From Actinomycetota bacterium (GTDB lineage Bacteria; Actinomycetota; Thermoleophilia; RBG-16-64-13), in the NCBI GenBank assembly GCA_003157225.1, contig PMIZ01000420.1, positions 1 through 9,923 of the forward strand: a stretch of 9,923 bases of DNA, in the 5' to 3' direction. A model generated the notes under the pieces. It was given only the letters and a program-made list of their open reading frames with translations. It searched no databases and was not told where the DNA came from. The translations under genes were made by a program, and so were the position numbers. Shown here in pieces: positions 1-7,247 of this stretch. Each line of letters opens with the position of its first letter. Within the stretch, counting starts at the first letter, position 1.

Positions 1-723
1 GACCAGTTCGGCAACCCGGTCCCGAATCAGAAAGTCAATTTCTTCAGCGGCTTCTACAGCGCGATTGGCGCCACGTGGGTCAATGCGCTGCTTGAAGGCG
101 ACGTCACCCAGCTGTTCGTGGGTAGCGAGTCTGCGATCACCGACGCCAACGGCAACGCGGCCGTGAATCTTCACGGCGCGACCAACGCCAAAGGCGAGTG
201 GGGTGCTGAGCAGGTCTACGCCTACATCGATAGCGTGACCACGCCCAACAACCTTCCCGACGGCGTCCCCGGCGTTCTGGGCAGCGAGCTTGTCTCCAAC
301 CCCGCGGTGATCCAGTGGATCAAGATCGACAACTCCCTCGATCCGGGCGCGACGCAGACCCCGGCGTATATCCCGATCGTTCCGACCGACCTGCTCCAGG
401 CCTACGCGGGCGATCAGAAGGTCACCGTCGATGGTGGCGCCTTGAAGAACTATGGGGCTGACCCGGTCGCGCCGTCCACCGGTTGGAATGGCATGACCCT
501 CAAGATCTACACTAACCCGGGTGGCAACGTTCTGGGCGCCATTGGCAGCGGCACCTACGTGTCTATGGCCAACTCCCAGATCAGCACCAACACCACTACG
601 TGGCCCGCAATGGGCGTAGGTTCACAGTTCTTCGTGAACGCCTCCACCAGCACCAACTATGACGGTGTGTGCAACTGGGTTTACGACCAAATACTACCGG
701 CGGTTGTGGTGGCGGGACAGTAG
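1..723 (+). CDS. C-terminal part of a Big-1 (bacterial Ig-like) surface protein, 5' truncated
   Basis: The reading frame is open from the first base, so the N-terminus lies outside the window; 240 codons are visible before the TAG at 721-723. The GTG at 118 is internal to this open frame and is not a convincing start. The first 60 or so residues have the typical Big-1 (invasin/intimin-type Ig) signature: DQFGNPVPNQKVNF, a gap, then AITDANGNAAVNL. Big-1 domains are beta-sandwich stalk modules of exported adhesins and wall proteins. The rest, rich in Gly, Asn, Thr and Ser, has no motif I recognise; it has no C-terminal membrane anchor, LPXTG or SLH repeat, so anchoring (if any) must be in the missing part. 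A strong terminator follows, making this the last gene of its transcript. The Big-1 call is fairly secure; the whole-protein role is inferred as surface or adhesive. Confidence 0.8.
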   Translation, partial: DQFGNPVPNQKVNFFSGFYSAIGATWVNALLEGDVTQLFVGSESAITDANGNAAVNLHGATNAKGEWGAEQVYAYIDSVTTPNNLPDGVPGVLGSELVSNPAVIQWIKIDNSLDPGATQTPAYIPIVPTDLLQAYAGDQKVTVDGGALKNYGADPVAPSTGWNGMTLKIYTNPGGNVLGAIGSGTYVSMANSQISTNTTTWPAMGVGSQFFVNASTSTNYDGVCNWVYDQILPAVVVAGQ

Positions 724-765
724 TTCTTGTCAGCACAACATTAAGGTCCGGTTCATCCGGATCTG

Positions 766-798
766 AGAGGGGGCCCGCTTCGGCGGGCCCCCTTTTTT
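766..798 (+). terminator. Rho-independent terminator after the Big-1 gene
   Basis: A perfect 10-bp G/C stem (GGGGGCCCGC at 769-778 with GCGGGCCCCC at 783-792) closes on a TTCG tetraloop (779-782) and is followed by six T (793-798). The stem can be extended outward through A768-T793. The C(UUCG)G loop is unusually stable and typical of intrinsic terminators. It lies 45 nt after the stop codon and insulates the next gene. Confidence 0.95.
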
Positions 799-880
799 CT
801 GCCGCGAGACCGACTGGCGCGCCGGACACCGGCGCCGGTCGGCGGAGTCGGGAGAAACCCCCCACAGCCCGCGGGGTGAC

Positions 881-910
881 TTGGTCAATCCACGGTAGTC
901 CTGGTAGACT
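881..910 (+). promoter_or_regulatory. Candidate promoter for a leaderless SLH-Ig transcript
   Basis: TAGACT at 905-910 fits the actinobacterial TANNNT -10 pattern, with a weak TTGGTC -35-like element at 881-886 and an 18-nt spacer. The -10 ends 8 nt before the ATG at 919, so transcription would begin at or next to the start codon. This fits the absence of a Shine-Dalgarno sequence there, and leaderless mRNAs are common in actinobacteria. The evidence is motif-level only. Confidence 0.3.
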
Positions 911-918
911 TATTGTCC

Positions 919-3390
919 ATGGAGCTCAGCCTCAAGAAGATCCTGGCCCTTCTTGTCCTCTCCGGCCTCTTGGTCGCCTTTATTTCGGGGGCCGCCCTGG
1001 GCTCCCCCCCCTGGTCGGACGCCTCCAGCAGTTGGTGGGTCAGCAGCTACGGCGTCACCGAGACGCAGGTGGCGACCGTGGCGGACGGATACCCCAACGG
1101 CACGTTCCGTCCCGGTCTGGCCGTGAATCGTGGCCAGTTCACCAAGATGGCCGTCAGCGGCCTTGGAGTGGGCACCGCCTCGCCGGCCGCGGCTACCTTC
1201 AAGGATGTCATCAAGAGCAACGCACTCTTCCCGTACGTGGAAGGTGCTCACGTCGCGGGCCTCATTGGTGGGATTCCCAGCAGTGGCGGACTGTATTTCA
1301 AGCCCGGTCTCAATATCACGAGGCAACAGGCTGACAGCATGCTGGGCCGCTATCTGTCGGCGCTCGAGATCGACGTGACGGGAGCCATTCACGGCGCCAC
1401 AAATAACTTCGGCACTCTTGACCAGTGGTACAACGCCGAGGGGTCTTTTCAACTCAAAGCGTTTGACGACGCGGGCAAGGTGGGGAGCAGTCACAAAGCG
1501 GCCACCGCTTACCTGATATATCGGGACATCGTCAAAGGCTCGGGTGGCAAGCTGAGTCCTACCTCCACGCTCACGCGGGCGCAGGCCGCCGCCCTGGTGC
1601 TCCGGGTGAAGGCTGAAGCCGAGGCCATCAAGACGCCCCCGACGGCGCCCTCGAATCTTGCGGTGATCGCCACCGGCCCAGGGAAGACCGTCACCTTCAA
1701 TAGCGGAACGCAGCAATACGTGGGGAACGACGAGACGCCCCAGGTCACAGGCGACACGCTGGCCGGCCGGCCCATCGCTATCTACGACAATTCGGTGAAG
1801 CTCGTCGAAGACAACAGCAACTCCGCCGGCAAGTTCTACACCGATGTCCTCTCAAGCTTGTCCGACGGAAGTCACAGTTTCACCGCCAAGGTCAAGAACG
1901 AGAATGGTCTGGTGTCGCCTGCGTCTGCCTCGGTCTCCTACGTGCTCGATACGGTCTTGCCCACGGTTTCGATAGTGCAGCCCACCGTTCTATCCGGGCA
2001 GACCACGGCACTCATAGGGTCGGTCAAACCCGACTTTACCGCGAGCGTCACCGACGAGCGGAGCGGCATCAAGCAAGTGGAGTTCCAGTGCTCGCTCAAG
2101 CAGGCCACCCCCTCCTGGCAGACCATATCCCTGGATACCGCGCCGGACTCCGGCACCAACATGAACGGCACCTATTCCGCGGTTTGGCCCAGCACCGGCA
2201 CGCTTGGTGTGGGCTTGACCGACGGCACCTACGTATTCCGGGTGATCGCGACCGACAACGCCGGCAACCAGCGCATCTCGACCTCGCTCGAGGTGACGCT
2301 GGATACCGTCAAGCCCACCGTGACCATCACCGCGCCGGTGGCCGCTGGCATCTACTATACGGAGAACCCAAAGCCGACCTTCACCGCTACGGCGCAGGAA
2401 ACCATAGGCGGCAGCGTTTCCAGCAGCCAGATCACCTCTGTCCAGTTCTACTACGCCACCTATGCGGATACCAACAAACCGACAACCTGGGACGGCTTCA
2501 CTCTGATCTACAACGACACCACGCCCGATTGGGCCGCAAGCTACACTGCCCCACTATCCGAGGGTCACTACATCTTCGCGGCGCGGGCTACGGACGTGGT
2601 TGGCAACCAGAGCGCACTCTTGAGCGGCACCACCTACGCGGCGGGTGCTACGCAAGAAGTCGTTGTCGATTCGACGCCCCCCGTTCTCTCCGTGTCGGTG
2701 AACGGTCTGCCCGATGGTCACAGCATCCAGGCGAGCCAACCACCACCAGGCCCTCAACAGCATCTCACCATAACTTGGAACCTCAGGGACACCTCTCCGC
2801 CGGACAAGGTCGACATTGACTACACCTTGGACGCGCTTGCCACCAATCCAGTGTGGACAGAAGTCAAGCACGGTGCCGACAACACCGGCTCGTACGAGTG
2901 GACGGTGCCCGAGGTGACGGGTGACAAGCAGCACGTGGAGATCAGGATCCTCGCCACGGACAAAGCCGGCCCGCAGGTTGGCAACGTCTCGGGCCACACG
3001 ACCGCGGCCATGTCGACCCAGTTCACCATCTACGATCTACCCGTGGCTGTCACCGGGATCAACGCCCAGGACCTCGATCTGGTTTACCCCGGGGTGGACG
3101 GCCGTGACTTCACGGTATCGTGGACGCCGTCTCTCTCCCCCGACATCGTCTCCCAAGCCATCTACGTCGTCCTGGCTTCGGAAACCAGCCTCAATCTGAG
3201 CGCCGAGTCACCGGTGGCGACCTTCACCGACAATACGACCTCTTCTTGGACCGGCACCGAATCGCTGACCACCGACAGCAGTCATGCGGCTCTGGCGCCT
3301 GGCAACTACAGGGTCTTCATCCTCGTCACCGACCTTACCGGACACACAGCATCGTGGCAGAGTGACCCGTTCACCGTGGCGGCACCTTAG
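919..3390 (+). CDS. SLH-anchored multi-Ig surface protein
   Basis: An 823-residue secreted protein. Residues 1-28 form a signal peptide (MELSLKKI, then a long hydrophobic core, probable cleavage after AALG). Residues about 30-236 hold three SLH repeats: YPNGTFRPGLAVNRGQFTKM, then FKDV...FKPGLNITRQQ, then FDDAG...LTRAQAAALVLR. SLH triplets bind pyruvylated secondary cell-wall polymer, so the N-terminus should anchor the protein to the wall. The rest is a string of Ig-like/FN3-like beta-sandwich modules, with boundaries marked by DTVLPTV (344), DTVKPTV (462) and DSTPPV (584), and a last module from about 705. No catalytic motif is seen; an adhesive, stalk or S-layer role is inferred. I chose ATG 919 over TTG 913: neither has a good ribosome binding site, but 919 fits a leaderless mRNA. 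The next gene starts 17 nt after the stop, suggesting an operon. Confidence 0.88.
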   Translation: MELSLKKILALLVLSGLLVAFISGAALGSPPWSDASSSWWVSSYGVTETQVATVADGYPNGTFRPGLAVNRGQFTKMAVSGLGVGTASPAAATFKDVIKSNALFPYVEGAHVAGLIGGIPSSGGLYFKPGLNITRQQADSMLGRYLSALEIDVTGAIHGATNNFGTLDQWYNAEGSFQLKAFDDAGKVGSSHKAATAYLIYRDIVKGSGGKLSPTSTLTRAQAAALVLRVKAEAEAIKTPPTAPSNLAVIATGPGKTVTFNSGTQQYVGNDETPQVTGDTLAGRPIAIYDNSVKLVEDNSNSAGKFYTDVLSSLSDGSHSFTAKVKNENGLVSPASASVSYVLDTVLPTVSIVQPTVLSGQTTALIGSVKPDFTASVTDERSGIKQVEFQCSLKQATPSWQTISLDTAPDSGTNMNGTYSAVWPSTGTLGVGLTDGTYVFRVIATDNAGNQRISTSLEVTLDTVKPTVTITAPVAAGIYYTENPKPTFTATAQETIGGSVSSSQITSVQFYYATYADTNKPTTWDGFTLIYNDTTPDWAASYTAPLSEGHYIFAARATDVVGNQSALLSGTTYAAGATQEVVVDSTPPVLSVSVNGLPDGHSIQASQPPPGPQQHLTITWNLRDTSPPDKVDIDYTLDALATNPVWTEVKHGADNTGSYEWTVPEVTGDKQHVEIRILATDKAGPQVGNVSGHTTAAMSTQFTIYDLPVAVTGINAQDLDLVYPGVDGRDFTVSWTPSLSPDIVSQAIYVVLASETSLNLSAESPVATFTDNTTSSWTGTESLTTDSSHAALAPGNYRVFILVTDLTGHTASWQSDPFTVAAP

Positions 3391-3392
3391 CT

Positions 3393-3410
3393 GGTGAGGT
3401 ATTTCGGCTG
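3393..3410 (+). promoter_or_regulatory. Ribosome binding site supporting a CTG start
   Basis: GGTGAGG at 3393-3399 is complementary to the 16S rRNA tail and sits 8 nt before CTG 3408, the first codon from which a full signal peptide is produced. The other nearby candidate, GTG 3394, reads into a stop after five codons. This site therefore decides the start. Confidence 0.5.
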
Positions 3411-4922
3411 AGCAAGCACGCGCTCCATCGCATCGTTGCACTGGCCGGGGCCATCCTGATCGCCGTCGCGGCGCTGGTTGTGTTTCCGGGTGTTGCTCTC
3501 GCTGCCGCGGACTACAGCGCCCAGGAGTTGGCGGTAGTCGACCTCATCAACAACTACCGCATCAATAACGGGGTTGACCCACTACTCGTGTCGGACAAAC
3601 TGTCCGATGCGTCCACCAAGCACAGCCATGACATGGCGAAGTACGACTTCTTCGGCCACTTCTCCGAATCATCGGATTGGTTCCCGCTCAACGCAAATCC
3701 GCACGTACGCGTTGTCCTGTGTGGCTATCCAGACAGCGCGTACGTCACCGAGAATATCGGGGCAGGGTACGACACCGCGTCTGGAGTGTTCGCTGGGTGG
3801 GAGCAGTCGCCAGGCCATAACGCCAACATGCTGGACCGCAACCTCAAGGTCATCGGTGTCGGCATGGAGTCGAGCTCCACGTCTCAGTACAAGACCTACT
3901 GGACAACCGACTTCGGCGACTTCGTCGATGGCACCGCGCACGAGAACGGGAAGCCTCCTCCTGCCGACGTCACGCCTCCCAGCGTGACCATCACCTCCCC
4001 CGCGGACGGTACGGACATCAAGGGCTCGATCACGGTCACCATGACTGCGTCCGACCTGGTGGGGGTGGTGCGCGTGGAGCTGTATGCCAATGACTCGTGG
4101 GTGGCCACCGACAACGAAAGCCCCTACGCCATCGTTTGGGATAGCTCCACGCTCAATCCTGGAACCTACGTGATGGAAGCCCGCGCCTACGACCCCGCCG
4201 GCAACATGGGGACTGCACGCATAACGATCCATGTAAGCAACGACAATCTGCCTTCTACAACCACGACCACCACGACGAGCACTACGACTACGAGCACCAC
4301 CACGACAACGTCAACCAGCACCACTTCGACCAGCACTTCAACCACCAGCACTACAGTGCCGGCTGCGACCTTCCCTGACGTCCCGGCCGGCAGTACTTTC
4401 TACCGGCCGATCATGGCTCTGGCCGCGAACGGCGTCATGTCAGGATTCAGTGATGGGCTGTTCCGCCCGACCGCGCTCCTAACCCGGGCGCAGTTCACTA
4501 AGATCATCGTGCTGGCCCTCGGCAAGCACACGGCCGCGATCGACAATGCCGCTCATCCGACTTTTCACGACGTCCCCTACACGGGCGACGCCTACCCGTT
4601 TGACTTCGTGGAGGAGGCCGCCGGGCTCAAGATCATCACCGGCCATGGCGACCACATGTTCCTACCGGGTTCCAACGTCACACGGCTCCAGCTGGCCGTC
4701 ATGTTGGTGCGCGCTGGGGGCGACGACCTAGCCGAACCGCCGGCCGGCTACTCCATCGCCTTCACAGACGTGCCGGCCTATGGGCGCGAGGCGGTCACGA
4801 TAGCCCGCTACAACGGCATCCTGTCCGGCAGAAGCGGGGTCAGCTTCGATCCCGATAGCCCAGCCACCCGAGGAGAGGTGGCGAAGATGGTTTACGGACT
4901 GAGCAACGCAATGCGAAAGTAA
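3408..4922 (+). CDS. CAP-domain protein with Ig-like domain, Ser/Thr linker and three C-terminal SLH repeats; probable CTG start
   Basis: A 504-residue wall-anchored protein. From CTG 3408 it has a complete signal peptide (SKHALHR, hydrophobic core, ALA cleavage near residue 32). A GTG start at 3480 would remove most of it. No ATG, GTG or TTG occurs in frame between the stop at 3363-3365 and 3480, and GGTGAGG (3393-3399) lies 8 nt before CTG 3408. Residues 38-173 are a YkwD-like CAP (SCP/PR-1) domain with His72 (KHSHDM), Glu115 (TENIGAG) and His137 (SPGHNANML). An Ig-like domain follows (about 187-280), then a 34-residue Ser/Thr linker (283-316), then three SLH repeats (about 319-504; GFSDGLFRPTALLTRAQFTK is the clearest). 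CAP domains in bacteria are secreted and mostly of unknown activity. SLH places it on the wall polymer. Probably co-transcribed with the upstream SLH-Ig gene; a paralogue lies at 7248-8372. Confidence 0.88.
   Translation: MSKHALHRIVALAGAILIAVAALVVFPGVALAAADYSAQELAVVDLINNYRINNGVDPLLVSDKLSDASTKHSHDMAKYDFFGHFSESSDWFPLNANPHVRVVLCGYPDSAYVTENIGAGYDTASGVFAGWEQSPGHNANMLDRNLKVIGVGMESSSTSQYKTYWTTDFGDFVDGTAHENGKPPPADVTPPSVTITSPADGTDIKGSITVTMTASDLVGVVRVELYANDSWVATDNESPYAIVWDSSTLNPGTYVMEARAYDPAGNMGTARITIHVSNDNLPSTTTTTTTSTTTTSTTTTTSTSTTSTSTSTTSTTVPAATFPDVPAGSTFYRPIMALAANGVMSGFSDGLFRPTALLTRAQFTKIIVLALGKHTAAIDNAAHPTFHDVPYTGDAYPFDFVEEAAGLKIITGHGDHMFLPGSNVTRLQLAVMLVRAGGDDLAEPPAGYSIAFTDVPAYGREAVTIARYNGILSGRSGVSFDPDSPATRGEVAKMVYGLSNAMRK
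4254..4355 (+). repeat. In-frame Ser/Thr codon repeat (linker)
   Basis: This is a low-complexity run of 34 consecutive Thr or Ser codons (mostly ACC, ACG, ACT and AGC) between the Ig-like and SLH parts of the CAP protein. At protein level it is an extended, possibly O-glycosylated spacer that would hold the CAP domain away from the wall. The trinucleotide character means slippage would change linker length without breaking the frame. Confidence 0.85.
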
Positions 4923-4941
4923 TACGCAGTTTCTGCCGATA
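4915..4941 (+). promoter_or_regulatory. Possible sigma-28 (FliA/SigD)-like promoter before the peptidase gene
   Basis: GCCGATA at 4935-4941 matches the core of the -10 element of flagellar-type sigma-28 promoters (GCCGATAA). GAAA at 4915-4918, overlapping the end of the upstream gene, lies 16 nt before it in place of the consensus TAAA at 15. One half is imperfect and the motif is short, so chance occurrence is quite possible. Confidence 0.2.
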
Positions 4942-4977
4942 GTCCGTTATGGACGTGTGTGCGCTGCATCATCGGCA
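4934..4977 (+). other. Inverted repeat in the leader of the peptidase gene
   Basis: TGCCGAT (4934-4940) and ATCGGCA (4971-4977) are perfect 7-bp arms. Nested inside is a 4-bp stem, GTCC/GGAC (4942-4945 with 4951-4954), with a 5-nt loop. It lies in the 98-nt gap before the papain-family gene. It could fold in the mRNA or be an operator; there is no U tract, so it is not a normal terminator. I could not match it to a known riboswitch class. Confidence 0.3.
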
Positions 4978-5020
4978 AAGCCGGCTGCTCGTCGGCCGTC
5001 TGCGACCAGAAGGAGTGTCC

Positions 5021-7114
5021 ATGAATACCACCTACAAGCGCCATTGTTTGGGGGGAATCGCCGCGGTCTTTTTGATCATCCTGGCCTTGGTTGCCGCCTT
5101 CGTGGTGGCGCCCGCGAGCAAAGCCGAAGCATCCATAGCGTCGGCCTCGTTGGCACCGGTCAACTCAGCCTTCTCGCAGTTCATCCAAGAGCGATTGTTC
5201 GACGCACCCTCGCGCACGATCGATGGCCGGGCGCTGGGGGGCATGCCCGCTTCTCTCGACCCGTCGGCCACTCGGGGGCTACAGGTTCCCGCAACGAGCC
5301 TAGCCTCGCTGCCGGCCACCTACGACCTGCGCAGTCTCGGCAGAGTCACGTCGGTGAAGAACCAAGGCCCCAACGGCACCTGCTGGTCGTTCGCCTCGTA
5401 CGGTTCGCTCGAGTCCTCCCTGTTGACAGCAGAGACGCTGGACTTTTCTGAGGACAACCTGGTTCTCAATAGTGGGTTCTGGTCTGCCAGCAGCACTGCG
5501 TCGTCTCTCTATAACAACGGCGGGAACTTCACCATGTCCACTGCCTACCTTGTGCGGTGGGGCGGTCCGGTCTATGAGAGCGACGATGCCTACGGTGACG
5601 GCTACACCCCGGCCGGCCTAACCCCGCGCAAGCACGTTCAGGAGGTCGAGTGGATCCCGGCGCGCGCCTCGGCGCTCGACAACAACAACGTCAAGAATGC
5701 CGTGATGCTCTACGGTGGTGTATACGCGGCATTTCGCTTCGAAGGATCCTCCGCGGGCTCTTCCTACTACAAGGCCTCGACCGCGAGCTACTACTACAAT
5801 GGCAGCAGCAGCTCGAACCACGCGGTCGTCATAGTCGGCTGGGACGACAACTACGCTGCCTCCAACTTCGCGACGACCCCCCCGGGTCCCGGCGCCTTCA
5901 TTGTCAAGAACAGTTGGGGCACCTCGTGGGGCAGCGGCGGCTACTTCTATGTCTCCTACTACGACTCCTTGTTCGGCCGCTCCGACGAGATGGCGGCCTT
6001 CGACGATGCGGAGTCGACGACCAACTACACCGGTATCTATCAGTACGACCCGCTGGGCGTGGTTGGGACTGTCTCATATTCGAGCACCAGTGCGTGGTTC
6101 GCCAACATCTTCACCGCCCAGTCGACCTCCTCGGTTAGCGCTGTCGGCTTCTACACTCTTAGGCCCGGCGCGAGCTATCAGGTCTACACCGGCTCTAGCC
6201 TCGGGAGTCTGACGTTGCGGACAAGCGGCACACTGGCATATATGGGCTATCACACTGTGACGCTGCCTTCGCCGATGAGCATCACGAGCGGCCAGCGGTT
6301 CGTCGTGGCAGCAAAGATCGCCTATTCGTCCGGATCGTGCAGTGTTGCCCTCGAGTATCCCTACTCGACCTACTCCCCCCGCGCGACTGCCTCAACCGGC
6401 CAGAGCTACATCAGTTCCAACGGTGTCAGTTGGTCAGACGTGACGACAGCCGTTATCGCGAATGGCAACGTCTGTCTCAAGGCTTACACCGGCGGCAGTT
6501 CGACTCCGGGCTACGCGCTCACTGTCTCGGTGGGCACCGGTAGCGGCTCCGTCACCAAGAATCCCAACCTGGCCGTCTACCCGGCCGGCACCCAGGTTAC
6601 CCTGACGCCTGTTCCTACCTCCGGCTACGCCTTCACAAGCTGGGGAGGCGACGTGAGCGGTAGCGCCAACCCGCTCACCGTCACCGTGAACTCCGCTATG
6701 AACATCACCGCCAACTTCACGGCGGTGCCTGGGACCACTCGCTACGAAGAGAACAACCCGCTACTGGTCTACAGTGGCAGTTGGACCACCGTGATCGATG
6801 GTTCCGCCTCGTTCGGTGCTTACAAGTACACGGGCTCGTCGGGTTCGACTGTGACGGCGACGTTCACCGGGACCGCGGTGACCTACATCTGCAGAACGGG
6901 TCCAGGTCTTGGCTCCGCCAGGATCACACTCGACGGCGTCTCCCAGTCGAGGAGTCTTTCCGCCGGGAGTGCTGTCTACCAGGTCAAGATCTGGAGCGCG
7001 ACCGGCCTGGCTCCGGGTAGGCACGTGCTGACCATTCAGTGCGGCGGCAGTATCTTCAGTCGCTCTTCCATCAACGTGGACGCTCTCGAGATCACAGGCG
7101 GGAATCTGGTCTAG
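5021..7114 (+). CDS. Secreted papain-family (C1) cysteine peptidase with lectin-like, InlB-B-type repeat and C-terminal carbohydrate-binding-like modules
   Basis: A 697-residue exported protease. ATG 5021 is preceded by AGAAGGAG (5008-5015) at 5-nt spacing and begins a signal peptide (core about 10-30, cleavage near ASKAEA, 32-37); the frame opens earlier, at ATG 4949, but that start lacks both. A propeptide-like stretch leads to the catalytic domain: oxyanion Gln115 and nucleophile Cys121 in NQGPNGTCWSFAS, SEDNLV, His267 in NHAVVIVGWDD, and Asn297 in VKNSWGTSWG. Next is a domain (about 330-490) resembling the lectin-like domain often fused to bacterial C1 peptidases (FDDAE...YQYDPLG, FTAQSTSSVSAVGFYT). 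Residues 497-572 form a divergent InlB-B-type repeat (GYALTVSVGTGSGSVTKNP...TSWGGDVSG). Residues 573-697 resemble jelly-roll carbohydrate-binding modules (YSGSWTTV...FTGTAVTYI). No SLH repeats or sortase signal are present, so it is probably released or loosely bound. Substrate unknown. Confidence 0.92.
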   Translation: MNTTYKRHCLGGIAAVFLIILALVAAFVVAPASKAEASIASASLAPVNSAFSQFIQERLFDAPSRTIDGRALGGMPASLDPSATRGLQVPATSLASLPATYDLRSLGRVTSVKNQGPNGTCWSFASYGSLESSLLTAETLDFSEDNLVLNSGFWSASSTASSLYNNGGNFTMSTAYLVRWGGPVYESDDAYGDGYTPAGLTPRKHVQEVEWIPARASALDNNNVKNAVMLYGGVYAAFRFEGSSAGSSYYKASTASYYYNGSSSSNHAVVIVGWDDNYAASNFATTPPGPGAFIVKNSWGTSWGSGGYFYVSYYDSLFGRSDEMAAFDDAESTTNYTGIYQYDPLGVVGTVSYSSTSAWFANIFTAQSTSSVSAVGFYTLRPGASYQVYTGSSLGSLTLRTSGTLAYMGYHTVTLPSPMSITSGQRFVVAAKIAYSSGSCSVALEYPYSTYSPRATASTGQSYISSNGVSWSDVTTAVIANGNVCLKAYTGGSSTPGYALTVSVGTGSGSVTKNPNLAVYPAGTQVTLTPVPTSGYAFTSWGGDVSGSANPLTVTVNSAMNITANFTAVPGTTRYEENNPLLVYSGSWTTVIDGSASFGAYKYTGSSGSTVTATFTGTAVTYICRTGPGLGSARITLDGVSQSRSLSAGSAVYQVKIWSATGLAPGRHVLTIQCGGSIFSRSSINVDALEITGGNLV

Positions 7115-7134
7115 GGTTAGCAATCGCCTTGCAT

Positions 7135-7168
7135 GGCCGTCGCGGCATCTACTGATCCCGCGACGGCT
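7135..7168 (+). terminator. Hairpin after the peptidase gene, probable terminator
   Basis: GCCGTCGCGG (7136-7145) pairs perfectly with CCGCGACGGC (7158-7167) across a 12-nt loop, starting 21 nt after the stop codon. It is followed by TCCCCC rather than a T tract, so it is an imperfect intrinsic terminator. It may instead protect the 3' end or act with Rho. Confidence 0.6.
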
Positions 7169-7247
7169 CCCCCGGTCTCAAGTGATGCGTCTGATATGTC
7201 GATGAATCCTCTGAAGTCCTCGATCGACGGAAAGCACCTGGGTCGAA

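Noticed and set aside
816..839. GGCGCGCC and ACCGGCGCCGGT palindromes before the SLH-Ig gene
   Set aside because: Short GC palindromes are expected by chance at this base composition, and GGCGCGCC also recurs at the right edge (9915-9922); no evidence of operator function.
669..1334. Plus-strand open frame spanning the terminator and the start of the SLH-Ig gene
   Set aside because: It reads through a strong terminator hairpin and has no ribosome binding site or recognisable domain.
910..1716. Antisense open frame (268 codons) opposite the SLH-Ig gene
   Set aside because: Low-complexity Arg/Gly/Ala translation, opposite clear SLH repeats on the plus strand.
2088..2819. Plus-strand open frame (243 codons) in another frame inside the SLH-Ig gene
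   Set aside because: His/Arg-rich translation with no domain; lies wholly within the well-supported Ig-like region.
4254..4355. Repeat tract considered as a CRISPR-like or mobile repeat
   Set aside because: It is simple in-frame Thr/Ser codon repetition with no spacers and continuous coding on both sides.
4949..5020. Upstream ATG as the start of the papain-family protein
   Set aside because: It would add 24 residues before the signal peptide and lacks a ribosome binding site; ATG 5021 has AGAAGGAG at good spacing.
4971..5020. Possible c-di-GMP-I (GEMM) riboswitch suggested by GGCAAAGCC
   Set aside because: The characteristic first half (the GGGCAAACC-type segment with its GNRA-capped hairpin) is missing, and the flanking pairing does not fit.
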